A stretch of DNA of 64,000 nucleotides from Mycobacterium colombiense (GTDB lineage: Bacteria; Actinomycetota; Actinomycetes; Mycobacteriales; Mycobacteriaceae): assembly GCF_001665835.1 (NCBI RefSeq), contig NZ_LZSX01000014.1, positions 1 to 64,000 on the forward strand. Reading direction: 5' to 3'. A program made the translations under genes and the position numbers. Shown here in pieces: positions 36,698 to 44,435 of the stretch (its first letter is position 1; the number at the start of each line of letters is the position of its first letter). The notes beneath the pieces are model-generated. The model did no database searches. It worked only from the letters and a program-made list of their open reading frames with translations, and had not been told where the DNA came from.

Positions 36698-37377
36698 GGA
36701 ACATCTGGCGGCTGTTCGCCTTCGACATCCTGGCCCCGCTGGCCGCGATCGCGGCCCTGCTGGCCATCGGGCTGGTGCTGGGCTGGCCGCTGTGGTGGGT
36801 GTCGGCGTGCTCGGTGCTGATCCTGCTGATCGTGGAAGGCGTGGTGATCAATTTCTGGCTGCTGCGCCGCGATTCGGTCAGCCTCGGCACCGACGACGAC
36901 GCCCCGGGGCTGCGGTTGGCGGTCGTGTTGCTGTGCACGGCGGTCCTGGCCGCGGCGGTGGCGACGGGCTACACGCACTGGACGAGGGCGGACAACGACT
37001 TCACCAACGACTCGCGCCAGGTCGTCGCGATCGCGACCGGCATGGCGGAGGCGATGGCGTCCTTCAGCCCCACCGCTCCGTCCGGCTCCATCGACCGGGC
37101 CACGGCGATGATCGTCCCGGAGCACGCGGCCGCGTTCAAGGAGCAGTACAGCAAGTCCAGCGCCGACCTGGCCCAGCACAACGTCACGGCGCAGGCCACC
37201 ACGGTGTCGGCCGGGGTGGAGGCCCTCGGGCCGTCGGCGGCCAGTGTGGCAGTGATCCTGCGGGTCACCCAGAACACCCCGGGACAGCCGCCCAGTCGGG
37301 CGGCGCCGGCGCTGCGGGTGACGCTGACCAAGCGGGGCAGCGACTGGCTGATCGCCGATGTGCTGCCGGTCAGGTAG
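36694..37377 (+). CDS. Mce-associated-like membrane protein OmamB (Rv0200)
   Basis: 227 residues from ATG 36694, coupled to omamA. Two N-terminal helices (about 8-50), a third (about 75-92), then an outside domain of the Mce-associated type. An orthologue of Rv0200, referred to as OmamB in the literature as I recall. Its tight coupling to omamA argues that the two proteins work as a pair in Mce complex assembly. Confidence 0.82.
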   Translation: MRNIWRLFAFDILAPLAAIAALLAIGLVLGWPLWWVSACSVLILLIVEGVVINFWLLRRDSVSLGTDDDAPGLRLAVVLLCTAVLAAAVATGYTHWTRADNDFTNDSRQVVAIATGMAEAMASFSPTAPSGSIDRATAMIVPEHAAAFKEQYSKSSADLAQHNVTAQATTVSAGVEALGPSAASVAVILRVTQNTPGQPPSRAAPALRVTLTKRGSDWLIADVLPVR

Positions 37378-37383
37378 CTCTGA

Positions 37384-37920
37384 TCAGTTGGCTTCGGCGG
37401 ACCGGGCGGACTTCACCTTGACGAACCGGTCCGACAGCCGCCGGATCCTGATCATCAGCGCGGCCGTCGGGCTGGTGCTGCCGTCGAGGTAGCCGCCCAG
37501 CTCCTCGGACGTGACCCCGATGCGGGACGCGAACTCCTGCGGGGCCAGACCCGACCGGTCGATCAGGAGCCGCACGTGGCGCGCCACCTCGGCGCGCTCG
37601 TTGGCCTCCAGGTGGGCGCGGGCCCGCTCGAGCACCTCCCACAGCGCCTTGGCGATGCCGTACGGCCGGGTGCCTTCGAGGACCTCTTCGACCTGGCGGG
37701 CGGTCCGCCCGTACGGGTCGCGCTTCAGCGCGCCGGCGATGCGCTTCCAGGTCGCGATGTCACCACCCTGCAGGGCGGACCGGATGGCCGCGGTCGGCCA
37801 GAACTCCACCGGCTGGTCGGGGTCCTGGAAGGACCCGGACGATCCATTGCCGCCGGGACGCTGTTCGGGGCCCGGCCGGTGGGGCGGCGGTGCGGGGCGT
37901 CGGTCGGGTGCCAACGTCAC
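37384..37920 (-). CDS. Conserved protein downstream of mmpL11 (Rv0201c orthologue)
   Basis: GTG 37920 overlaps the mmpL11 stop (GTGA) and gives 178 residues (VTLAPDRRPAPPP). A proline-rich N-terminus (about 1-40) is followed by a helical region and, at the C-terminus, a lambda-type helix-turn-helix (about 115-165: RSGLAPQEFASRIGVTSEELGGYLDGS). This suggests a DNA-binding function. An orthologue of Rv0201c. No experimental role is known to me. Confidence 0.8.
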   Translation of the reverse strand: MTLAPDRRPAPPPHRPGPEQRPGGNGSSGSFQDPDQPVEFWPTAAIRSALQGGDIATWKRIAGALKRDPYGRTARQVEEVLEGTRPYGIAKALWEVLERARAHLEANERAEVARHVRLLIDRSGLAPQEFASRIGVTSEELGGYLDGSTSPTAALMIRIRRLSDRFVKVKSARSAEAN

Positions 37921-40900
37921 CTCGCCTCCTCCAGCATCGCTACGGCCACGGCCAGGCAGCGTTGCCTGATTTCCTCCCAGTCCGCGCTGGCGTCGGCTTC
38001 CGATCCCTGGTCTTCCGGGTAATCGCAAGGGTCGGGATCTGCGAGTCGACGGACCAACTGGGTGGCAATCCACTGCCGCCTGGATGATTTACAACAGTAG
38101 TACCTGTCCATTCCGGCCAGCACCACCGCGGCGGTCTCGGGCTCCAACGAATCGACCATGTCTGCAAAATCGGCATAGTCGCGCCGACTGTTACGGCACA
38201 TGATCAGGTAGCCCTTGAGCCGCAGGGTTTCCGCGCCGGTCGGCACCAGCAGCCGGTCGCCGGTGGGCAGCTGCACGTTGGTGGTCTCCACCGGGCTGCG
38301 CCGCTCGTATCTCGGTCCGTCGCCGGCGGTCACGGTGTCCGGGTCCGTCTGAAGCGCGTCGATCGCGACCGACAGGCGCCCCCGCCACAGCGTCACCGGG
38401 TGAACCGGCCGGTCCGCTCCGGCGATGGCCTTCGCGATGCCGTTGCGCGAGGTCAGGCCGCCGACCAGCTTCTTGGCCGCCAGGGAGCCGTTGGTGTGGC
38501 CGTTGGTGCCGGGCTTCTTGTCGGCGGCGCCCACGCCGACGCTGACCTTCTCCTCGCTGAGGGCGACCTGGTGGGGGATCTGCGCGGGACCCAGGCCGCG
38601 GGCCTGGTCCTCGTCCGGGCCCGGCGCCTGCGCGGCGTTGCGGCCACAGCCGGTGAAGGCGAGCGGATCGGTGACGCAGATGGCGTCGGGCGCCAGGTGC
38701 TTGAGCTTCGCGGCGGACTTGAGCACCATCCGCAGGTCGGCATTGGGCGCCACCAGCGCCGAGATGTCGTCGGGGATGACGACCACGTCGCCGAGGTCGA
38801 CCTCGGGCAGTGGCCGGTCGAAGTCGACCGACGGCAGCACCCGGGAAAGCCACGGCGGCAGCCACCAGTTCCACTGGGCGAACATCGCCATCAGCGCCGG
38901 CACCATCACCAGCCGCACCACGGTGGCGTCCACCGCGATCGCGACCGCGCACGCCACGCCGATCTCGGCCACCAGCGGCATGCCGGCGAAAGCGAAGCCG
39001 ATGAACACCGCGATCATGATCAGCGCGGCGCTGGTGATGGTGCGGGCGCTGGTACTCACGCCGTAGGCCACCGCGTCGCGGGTGTTACCGGAATGCAGGA
39101 AGCGCTCCCGGATGCGGGTGAGCAGGAAGATCTCGTAGTCCATCGACAACCCGAAGGTCATCGCGAGCACCAGCGGCGGAACGGTGCTGTCGATCGAGCT
39201 GATCTGGGCGAAGCCGAGATCCTTCAGCCACCCCCACTGGAACACCATCACCAGGCTGCCGTAGGCGGCGGCGACCGACAGCAGCGTCATCAGGACGCCC
39301 TTGAGCGCCAGGAAGACCGAGTGGACCGAGACCAGCAGCATCACGAACGCGATTGCCGCGACGATAGCCAGCACCAGCGGCTCGGTCGTCGACACCTGGT
39401 CGTCGAAGTCCTTGATCAGCGCGGTCGGGCCGCCGACGTCGACGCGCGCCGTGCCCGCCTCGGGCACCTTGGGCAGCTGCGCGCGCATCCAGCCGACGGT
39501 CTCGCGGGCCTTCATGTCCTCGGGGTCCACCGACAGCACCGCCGACAGCAGCGCGCTGCCGTTGTCCTCGGCGAACTGGGGCGGCGACACCGAGACGATG
39601 TTGGGTGCCTGCGACATCCGCTGGCGGATGGCGCCGACGGTGTGGCTGTGTTCGGGGGAGGCCGCGCCGCCGTCGGGGAAGTTGATCAGCACCCGGATGG
39701 GGCCCAGCGCGCCGGGGCCGAGGGCCTGGGCGGCGGCGCCCACCCCGGCGCGGATTTCGTGCGACGAGTCGAACTGGCGCAGCAAACTGTTGCCCAGCAC
39801 CATCGACGCCGCCGGCGCGGCCATCACGAGCAGCACCAGCGATGCCGCCAGCGCGGACACCCACGGCCGGCGCATCACCCAGCCGATCCAGCGGTTCCAG
39901 AACCGGGACTGGGTGCTTTCGGGCCGCCGCGACCAGTGCAGGAAGCCCGACCGCTTGGCGGCCGCACGCCCGAACGTCGCCAGCGCCGCCGGCGTCAACG
40001 TCGTCGAGGTCAGCATGGCCACCGCGACGGCCAGGATGGCGCCGGTGGCCATCGACTTCAGCGCAGGGGTGTTGATCACGTAGATCCCGGTGAGGGAGGC
40101 GATCACCGTCATGCCGGACAGCACCACGGCGAGCCCGGAGGTGGCCATGGCGGCGTCGACGGCTTCGCGGGGCTGGCGCCCCGTGCGCAGCTCCTCCCGG
40201 AACCGCATCAGGATGAACAGTGAGTAGTCGACGGCCAGCGCGATCCCGAACATGGACACCGTCGAGGTGACGAACACCGACATGGTGGTGTAGGCGGACA
40301 GCAGATAGACCAGGCCCATGGTGACCACGACCGTGCAGATGCCCAGGGCCAGCGGGATGGCCGCGGCGGCCAGCGAACCGAACACCGCGAGCAGCACGAT
40401 CAGGATGACCGGCAGGTTCCACTTCTCGGCGGCGGCGATGTCGTGCTTGGTGTTGGCCGCGGCGGCGGCGGACAGCGCGCCCTGTCCGATGACGTAGAGC
40501 CGCACGCGGCCGTTCGCGGTCTGGCCGGGCTGGTCGCCCTTGATGCCGACCTTGGTGCGGAGCTGCTTGGCGACGTCGCTGGTGTTGCGGGAATCCAGCC
40601 GCACCGACAGCACGTAGGGCCGGTCAGGCTGCGGGGGCCGCTGGGTGGGGTTGGGGATCTCGGTGGTGCCGGGGATGCCGGTGGCGATCTCTCGCAGCTG
40701 CGCGACGGCATCGTTTATGTCCTGGTAGCTGGCATCGGGGCGGGGCGCGGCCACCAGCGCCAGCGACGAACCACCCTGGTCGTGGTAGAGATCCTCGAGC
40801 TGATCGTGCACCGCCAGCGACTGCGAGCCGGCCACGTCGAAGCCACCGCCGGTCAGGTTGCCCGACTGCGTCAGCGCCAGGTAGACCGCCGGAACCAATG

Positions 40901-40964
40901 CCAGCAACCAGCCCGTGAAGACCAACCAGCGGTACTTACGCAGGCTGCGGCTGAGGCGCATCAT
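37917..40964 (-). CDS. mmpL11: MmpL11 RND-family lipid exporter
   Basis: 1015 residues from ATG 40964, somewhat longer than the 966 I recall for M. tuberculosis. RND architecture: TM1 (about 11-31), porter domain, TM2-6 with the proton-relay VDYSLF (about 246), second porter domain, TM7-12 with MDYEIF, then a cytoplasmic C-terminal domain of about 270 residues. MmpL11 exports monomeromycolyl diacylglycerol and mycolate wax esters for biofilm formation, and has also been linked to heme uptake with Rv0203. It is coupled to the HTH gene downstream. Confidence 0.95.
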   Translation of the reverse strand: MMRLSRSLRKYRWLVFTGWLLALVPAVYLALTQSGNLTGGGFDVAGSQSLAVHDQLEDLYHDQGGSSLALVAAPRPDASYQDINDAVAQLREIATGIPGTTEIPNPTQRPPQPDRPYVLSVRLDSRNTSDVAKQLRTKVGIKGDQPGQTANGRVRLYVIGQGALSAAAAANTKHDIAAAEKWNLPVILIVLLAVFGSLAAAAIPLALGICTVVVTMGLVYLLSAYTTMSVFVTSTVSMFGIALAVDYSLFILMRFREELRTGRQPREAVDAAMATSGLAVVLSGMTVIASLTGIYVINTPALKSMATGAILAVAVAMLTSTTLTPAALATFGRAAAKRSGFLHWSRRPESTQSRFWNRWIGWVMRRPWVSALAASLVLLVMAAPAASMVLGNSLLRQFDSSHEIRAGVGAAAQALGPGALGPIRVLINFPDGGAASPEHSHTVGAIRQRMSQAPNIVSVSPPQFAEDNGSALLSAVLSVDPEDMKARETVGWMRAQLPKVPEAGTARVDVGGPTALIKDFDDQVSTTEPLVLAIVAAIAFVMLLVSVHSVFLALKGVLMTLLSVAAAYGSLVMVFQWGWLKDLGFAQISSIDSTVPPLVLAMTFGLSMDYEIFLLTRIRERFLHSGNTRDAVAYGVSTSARTITSAALIMIAVFIGFAFAGMPLVAEIGVACAVAIAVDATVVRLVMVPALMAMFAQWNWWLPPWLSRVLPSVDFDRPLPEVDLGDVVVIPDDISALVAPNADLRMVLKSAAKLKHLAPDAICVTDPLAFTGCGRNAAQAPGPDEDQARGLGPAQIPHQVALSEEKVSVGVGAADKKPGTNGHTNGSLAAKKLVGGLTSRNGIAKAIAGADRPVHPVTLWRGRLSVAIDALQTDPDTVTAGDGPRYERRSPVETTNVQLPTGDRLLVPTGAETLRLKGYLIMCRNSRRDYADFADMVDSLEPETAAVVLAGMDRYYCCKSSRRQWIATQLVRRLADPDPCDYPEDQGSEADASADWEEIRQRCLAVAVAMLEEAR

Positions 40965-41315
40965 TAACTGCTGGATTTTGTCGCTCCCCGCTTCTCGCTA
41001 ACGCGTGTTGGCGACGATACCGCAGCAGCCTGTGGATTATGTGGGCTTATCTAGTTCCTGAGCTGCGGCGACGGCGTTGTTGCCAAGACGCTGCGAAGAC
41101 GTTGTGAACCGGTGACCAAGCGGGATTTCGATCACATATCCCATCCCGGCCTCCGTTCGGACTGGCAGGGGTGATATCGGCGGTGGCAGGATGTCGGATG
41201 GCCCGCGAGGCCCCCGGGGGATTCGGGGACGTCTTCGTTGCGTGGGGCCGTCTCATCGCAGTCGTTTGCGACGCGCCGATTCGGCGGTCCGTCGCAAACT
41301 CCTAAGGAGTTGTCC
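40965..41315. promoter_or_regulatory. 351-base divergent region between mmpL11 and the hemophore gene
   Basis: This holds the promoters of both divergent genes. On the minus side GGGGAGCG precedes the mmpL11 ATG and a TATCGT hexamer lies about 60 bases upstream. I see no IdeR box. The right end carries the two stem structures listed separately. No ORF with family features was found in the rest. Confidence 0.5.
41264..41311 (+). promoter_or_regulatory. Structured leader before the hemophore gene
   Basis: Outer stem GTTTGCGAC (41264-41272) / GTCGCAAAC (41291-41299) encloses an inner hairpin CGCCG-ATT-CGGCG (41274-41286). A second inverted repeat, AACTCCT-A-AGGAGTT (41297-41311), contains the ribosome site AGGAG (41305-41309) and shares bases 41297-41299 with the first stem. 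The two structures are therefore at least partly exclusive. Regulation of translation is an inference. Confidence 0.5.
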
Positions 41316-41870
41316 ATGACGAGAGCCACCGCCGGACGGGGTCGCAAAATCTTCGCCGGGCTGATCGCGGCCACCGTGCCCGGTGTGGCCGTCGCGGTGC
41401 TCGCGGGAGCCCCGGCGACCGGCGCCAACGACCCGTGCGCGGCCAGTGAGGTCGCCCGGACGATCGGCTCGGTCTCCAAGTCGATGGGTGACTACCTGGA
41501 TTCGCACCCGGAGACCAACCAGACGATGACCTCGATGCTTCAGCAGCAGGCGGGGCCGCAGTCGGTGAACGGGCTGAAGTCCTACTTCGATGCCAACCCC
41601 AAGGTCGCCGGTGACATGACGTCGATTGCCCAGCCGCTGACCAACCTGTCGCTGCAGTGCAAGCTGCCGATCTCGATCCCGCAGGCGATGGGCCTGATGC
41701 AGCAGGCGCAGGGCGCGGCCGGTGGGCTGCCCGCGCTGCCCGGTAACCCCGCGGGCGCTTCGCCGCTGGGCGGGACCACCGGTGGCGCCCCGGCCGCCGC
41801 GCCGCAGCCGGCGCCGCCCGCGGCGACCAACCCGCTGCCGGGCCCGTCGCGCGGCAACACCGTCGGCTAG
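41316..41870 (+). CDS. Secreted heme-binding protein (hemophore, Rv0203 orthologue)
   Basis: ATG 41316, with AGGAG 7-11 bases upstream; 184 residues. Signal peptide (about 1-36, cut near ATGAND), then a compact helical domain with two conserved cysteines (Cys41 and the Cys of LQCKLP). The heme region DYLDSHPETN has Tyr60 and His64, matching the Tyr59/His63 ligands described for Rv0203. The third ligand position, His89 in M. tuberculosis by memory, is Tyr90 here. A Pro/Ala/Gly-rich tail of about 50 residues extends beyond the M. tuberculosis protein (136). It would carry heme to MmpL3/MmpL11. Confidence 0.87.
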   Translation: MTRATAGRGRKIFAGLIAATVPGVAVAVLAGAPATGANDPCAASEVARTIGSVSKSMGDYLDSHPETNQTMTSMLQQQAGPQSVNGLKSYFDANPKVAGDMTSIAQPLTNLSLQCKLPISIPQAMGLMQQAQGAAGGLPALPGNPAGASPLGGTTGGAPAAAPQPAPPAATNPLPGPSRGNTVG

Positions 41871-43108
41871 AGCTGGTCCTCGGGTTCCGGATTTCGGTCG
41901 GGCGGCAACGGTCCCTGCAGCGCGGTCTCGGTCGGGTCGGCCGGGGGGTCGCCCTGCAGCGGCACGATCGGTAGCGGACCCGTGATCGGGTCTTCGCCGG
42001 AGTCGGTGACATTCTCGGTGCGGAACACGAAGAAGAACACCACCCAGCCGATCGCGGAGATGAGCAACCAGCTGATCAGCCGGTAGATCAGCATCGCCGA
42101 AATCGCGTTGGGCAGCGACATCCCGCTGGACACCAGGCCGGGCACCAGCACCGCCTCGACGATCAACAGGCCGCCGGGCATCAGGGGGATCGTGCCGACC
42201 GCGCGGGCGGCCGCGTAGGCCACCGTCAACCCGGCGACCGAGGCGTGATCCCCGGCGGCGTAGGCGGCGAAGCCCAGGCAGGCGACGTCGGCGATCCAGT
42301 TGAACATCGACCAGCCGAACGCGACCCCCAGGTCGCGGCGGCCCAGGCTCACCGATTCCAGCTGCATCAGCGTCTCGCGCCACTTGTCCAGGCCGGTGTC
42401 GGCTTGCCTGCCGCGCACCGAGTTGACCCACGCCAGCACCCGGCTGCCGATGCCGTCGATCAGCTCCGGCCGTGACGCGACGGCCTGGGCCAGCAGCAGC
42501 AGCGCGACGAAGCCGCCGAGGGTGAACAGCAACGAGAACGGATTGTTCTTCGCGCCCAGCAGGAAGGCGCCGCCGAGGCCGAGCAAAGCCAATCCCACCG
42601 CCTGCAGCACACCCGACATCACCAACTGCCACGACGCCACCACGGTCGAGGCGCCCCACAGCCGCTGCTGCCGGAACAGGAAGGTCGCCGACAGCACGGG
42701 CCCGCCGGGCAGCGTGGTGCTCAGCGAATTGGCGGCATAAAACGCGGCCTCGGAGCGCAACTGCTTGACGTTCACGCCCGCCGACTTGAGCAACGTGCGC
42801 TGGATCTGAGCAAAGCTGTGCATCGACGCGGCCGCCGCCGCCACCGATGCGAGCAACCACCACCAGTTCGCCTCATACAGGCTCATCCAGGCTTTGGCCA
42901 GCTGATCCCAGCCCAGCGAAACCTCGACGGCGAGCACGATGGCAACCGCCCCGAGGATCACCCAGCGCACCCACCAGTACTTCCCGCGCGGGGTTTCTCC
43001 CCCGCAAGCGGGAGGTGCCCCCACGCGCGGGGGTAATTTGTTGGCGGGTGCGTCGTGCGGCACGTGATTTAGGGTAACGGTGCAGGTGGCGCCGCGATCG
43101 CTGCGCAC
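41867..43108 (-). CDS. UPF0104/LPG-synthase-TM-like membrane protein (Rv0204c orthologue)
   Basis: 413 residues from ATG 43108; GTG 43063 is an alternative that removes 15 residues. Seven to eight helices between about 45 and 365, with the family motifs AAFYAANSLSTTLPGGPVLSA and LMPGGLLIVEAVLVPGL typical of the lysylphosphatidylglycerol synthetase/flippase membrane domain (UPF0104). The C-terminus is an acidic, proline-rich tail. It lacks the soluble aminoacyl-transfer domain, so a flippase-like or other membrane role is possible. Its end overlaps the hemophore gene by 4 bases. Confidence 0.83.
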   Translation of the reverse strand: MRSDRGATCTVTLNHVPHDAPANKLPPRVGAPPACGGETPRGKYWWVRWVILGAVAIVLAVEVSLGWDQLAKAWMSLYEANWWWLLASVAAAAASMHSFAQIQRTLLKSAGVNVKQLRSEAAFYAANSLSTTLPGGPVLSATFLFRQQRLWGASTVVASWQLVMSGVLQAVGLALLGLGGAFLLGAKNNPFSLLFTLGGFVALLLLAQAVASRPELIDGIGSRVLAWVNSVRGRQADTGLDKWRETLMQLESVSLGRRDLGVAFGWSMFNWIADVACLGFAAYAAGDHASVAGLTVAYAAARAVGTIPLMPGGLLIVEAVLVPGLVSSGMSLPNAISAMLIYRLISWLLISAIGWVVFFFVFRTENVTDSGEDPITGPLPIVPLQGDPPADPTETALQGPLPPDRNPEPEDQL

Positions 43109-43243
43109 CGCCTACCGTGTCTTGGAAGTTCCGGGGTCGTAACCGGATCGTGCCGACGGCGATGGCTCCAGCCCACGCGCAGAACCCCGTGAGACGGCTT
43201 CGAGACACGTTTGGGGGCCGGCCGCGGCGGATAGGCTGGCCAA

Positions 43244-44392
43244 ATGTCAGCAAACGCCGACGACGCGTCGGTCGAACCCCTTGTCCGCAAGACCGCCGCC
43301 TGGGCCTGGCGCTTGCTCGTCATCCTGGTCGCCGCGCTCGCCCTGTTGTGGGTCGTGCAGAAGCTCGAAATCATCGTCGTTCCGGTGCTGGTGGCGCTGC
43401 TGGTGAGCGCGTTGCTGGTGCCGGTGGTGGACTGGCTGGACAAGCGGGGCCTGCCCCGCGGTGGTGCGGTGGCACTGGTGTTGCTGGGTGGCTTCGCGAT
43501 CCTGGGCGGCATCCTGGCGTTCGTCATCCTGCAGTTCATCGACGGCCTACCCGGGCTGACCGAACAGGTGACGCAGAGCATCGAGTCGACGCGCCGCTGG
43601 CTGATCCATGGGCCGGCCCACCTGCGCAACGAACAGATCGACAGCGCGGGCAACGCCGCCATCGAGGCGCTGCACAACAATCAGGCGAAGCTGACCAGCG
43701 GCGCGCTCTCCACCGCCGCCACGGTTACCGAACTGGTCACCGCGGCGGTGCTGGTGCTGTTCACGCTGATCTTCTTTCTCTACGGCGGCCGCAACATCTG
43801 GCAGTACGTCGTGCAGATCATCCCGTTGGACGTCCGCAACCGGGTGCACGAAGCCGGCATCGCCGGATACGGGTCGTTGATCGGGTACGTGCGGGCCACC
43901 TTCCTGGTGGCCCTGACCGATGCGGCCGGGGTCGGCACGGGTTTGGCGATCATGGGCATCCCGCTCGCGCTGCCGCTGGCATCGCTGGTGTTCCTGGGTG
44001 CGTTCATTCCGCTCGTCGGTGCGCTGATCTCGGGCCTGGTGGCCGTGGTGGTCGCGCTGCTGGCTAAGGGCGTCGTGTACGCGCTGATCACGCTGGGCCT
44101 GCTGATCGCGGTCAACCAGATCGAGGCTCACCTGCTGCAACCGCTGGTGATGGGCCGCGCGGTCTCCATTCACCCGCTCGGGGTGGTGCTCGCCATTTCC
44201 ACCGGCGGCGTGCTCGCGGGGATCGTCGGCGCGCTGCTGGCCGTACCCACGGTCGCGTTCCTCAACAATGCGATCCAGGTGCTGTTGGCGCCCGATCCGT
44301 CCGCCGAGGCCGAGAAACAGACCGAGGAGGCGGACGAGAAGAACGCGATCCTGCAGGCCGAGCCCGACAAACCCGAGAACGAATCCGGCTGA
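43244..44392 (+). CDS. AI-2E/PerM-family transporter (Rv0205 orthologue)
   Basis: 382 residues from ATG 43244. Eight hydrophobic segments; the C-terminal half has the family signature [27 protein letters not shown] and [22 protein letters not shown]. The tail is a charged coiled segment ([14 protein letters not shown]). AI-2E (PerM) family proteins include sodium/proton antiporters and putative exporters; the name does not prove autoinducer transport. An orthologue of Rv0205. It converges on mmpL3 with 43 bases between. Confidence 0.88.
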   Translation: MSANADDASVEPLVRKTAAWAWRLLVILVAALALLWVVQKLEIIVVPVLVALLVSALLVPVVDWLDKRGLPRGGAVALVLLGGFAILGGILAFVILQFIDGLPGLTEQVTQSIESTRRWLIHGPAHLRNEQIDSAGNAAIEALHNNQAKLTSGALSTAATVTELVTAAVLVLFTLIFFLYGGRNIWQYVVQIIPLDVRNRVHEAGIAGYGSLIGYVRATFLVALTDAAGVGTGLAIMGIPLALPLASLVFLGAFIPLVGALISGLVAVVVALLAKGVVYALITLGLLIAVNQIEAHLLQPLVMGRAVSIHPLGVVLAISTGGVLAGIVGALLAVPTVAFLNNAIQVLLAPDPSAEAEKQTEEADEKNAILQAEPDKPENESG

Positions 44393-44435
44393 GGCTCAAG
44401 CCTTTTCGGAGCTTTGAGGGGCGCCAGGCGACTGG

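Noticed and set aside
38400..40223. Plus-strand frame of 607 codons opposite mmpL11, and a similar one at 45435-47330 opposite mmpL3
   Set aside because: His/Arg/Gln-rich antisense translations with no motifs; the mmpL genes are certain.
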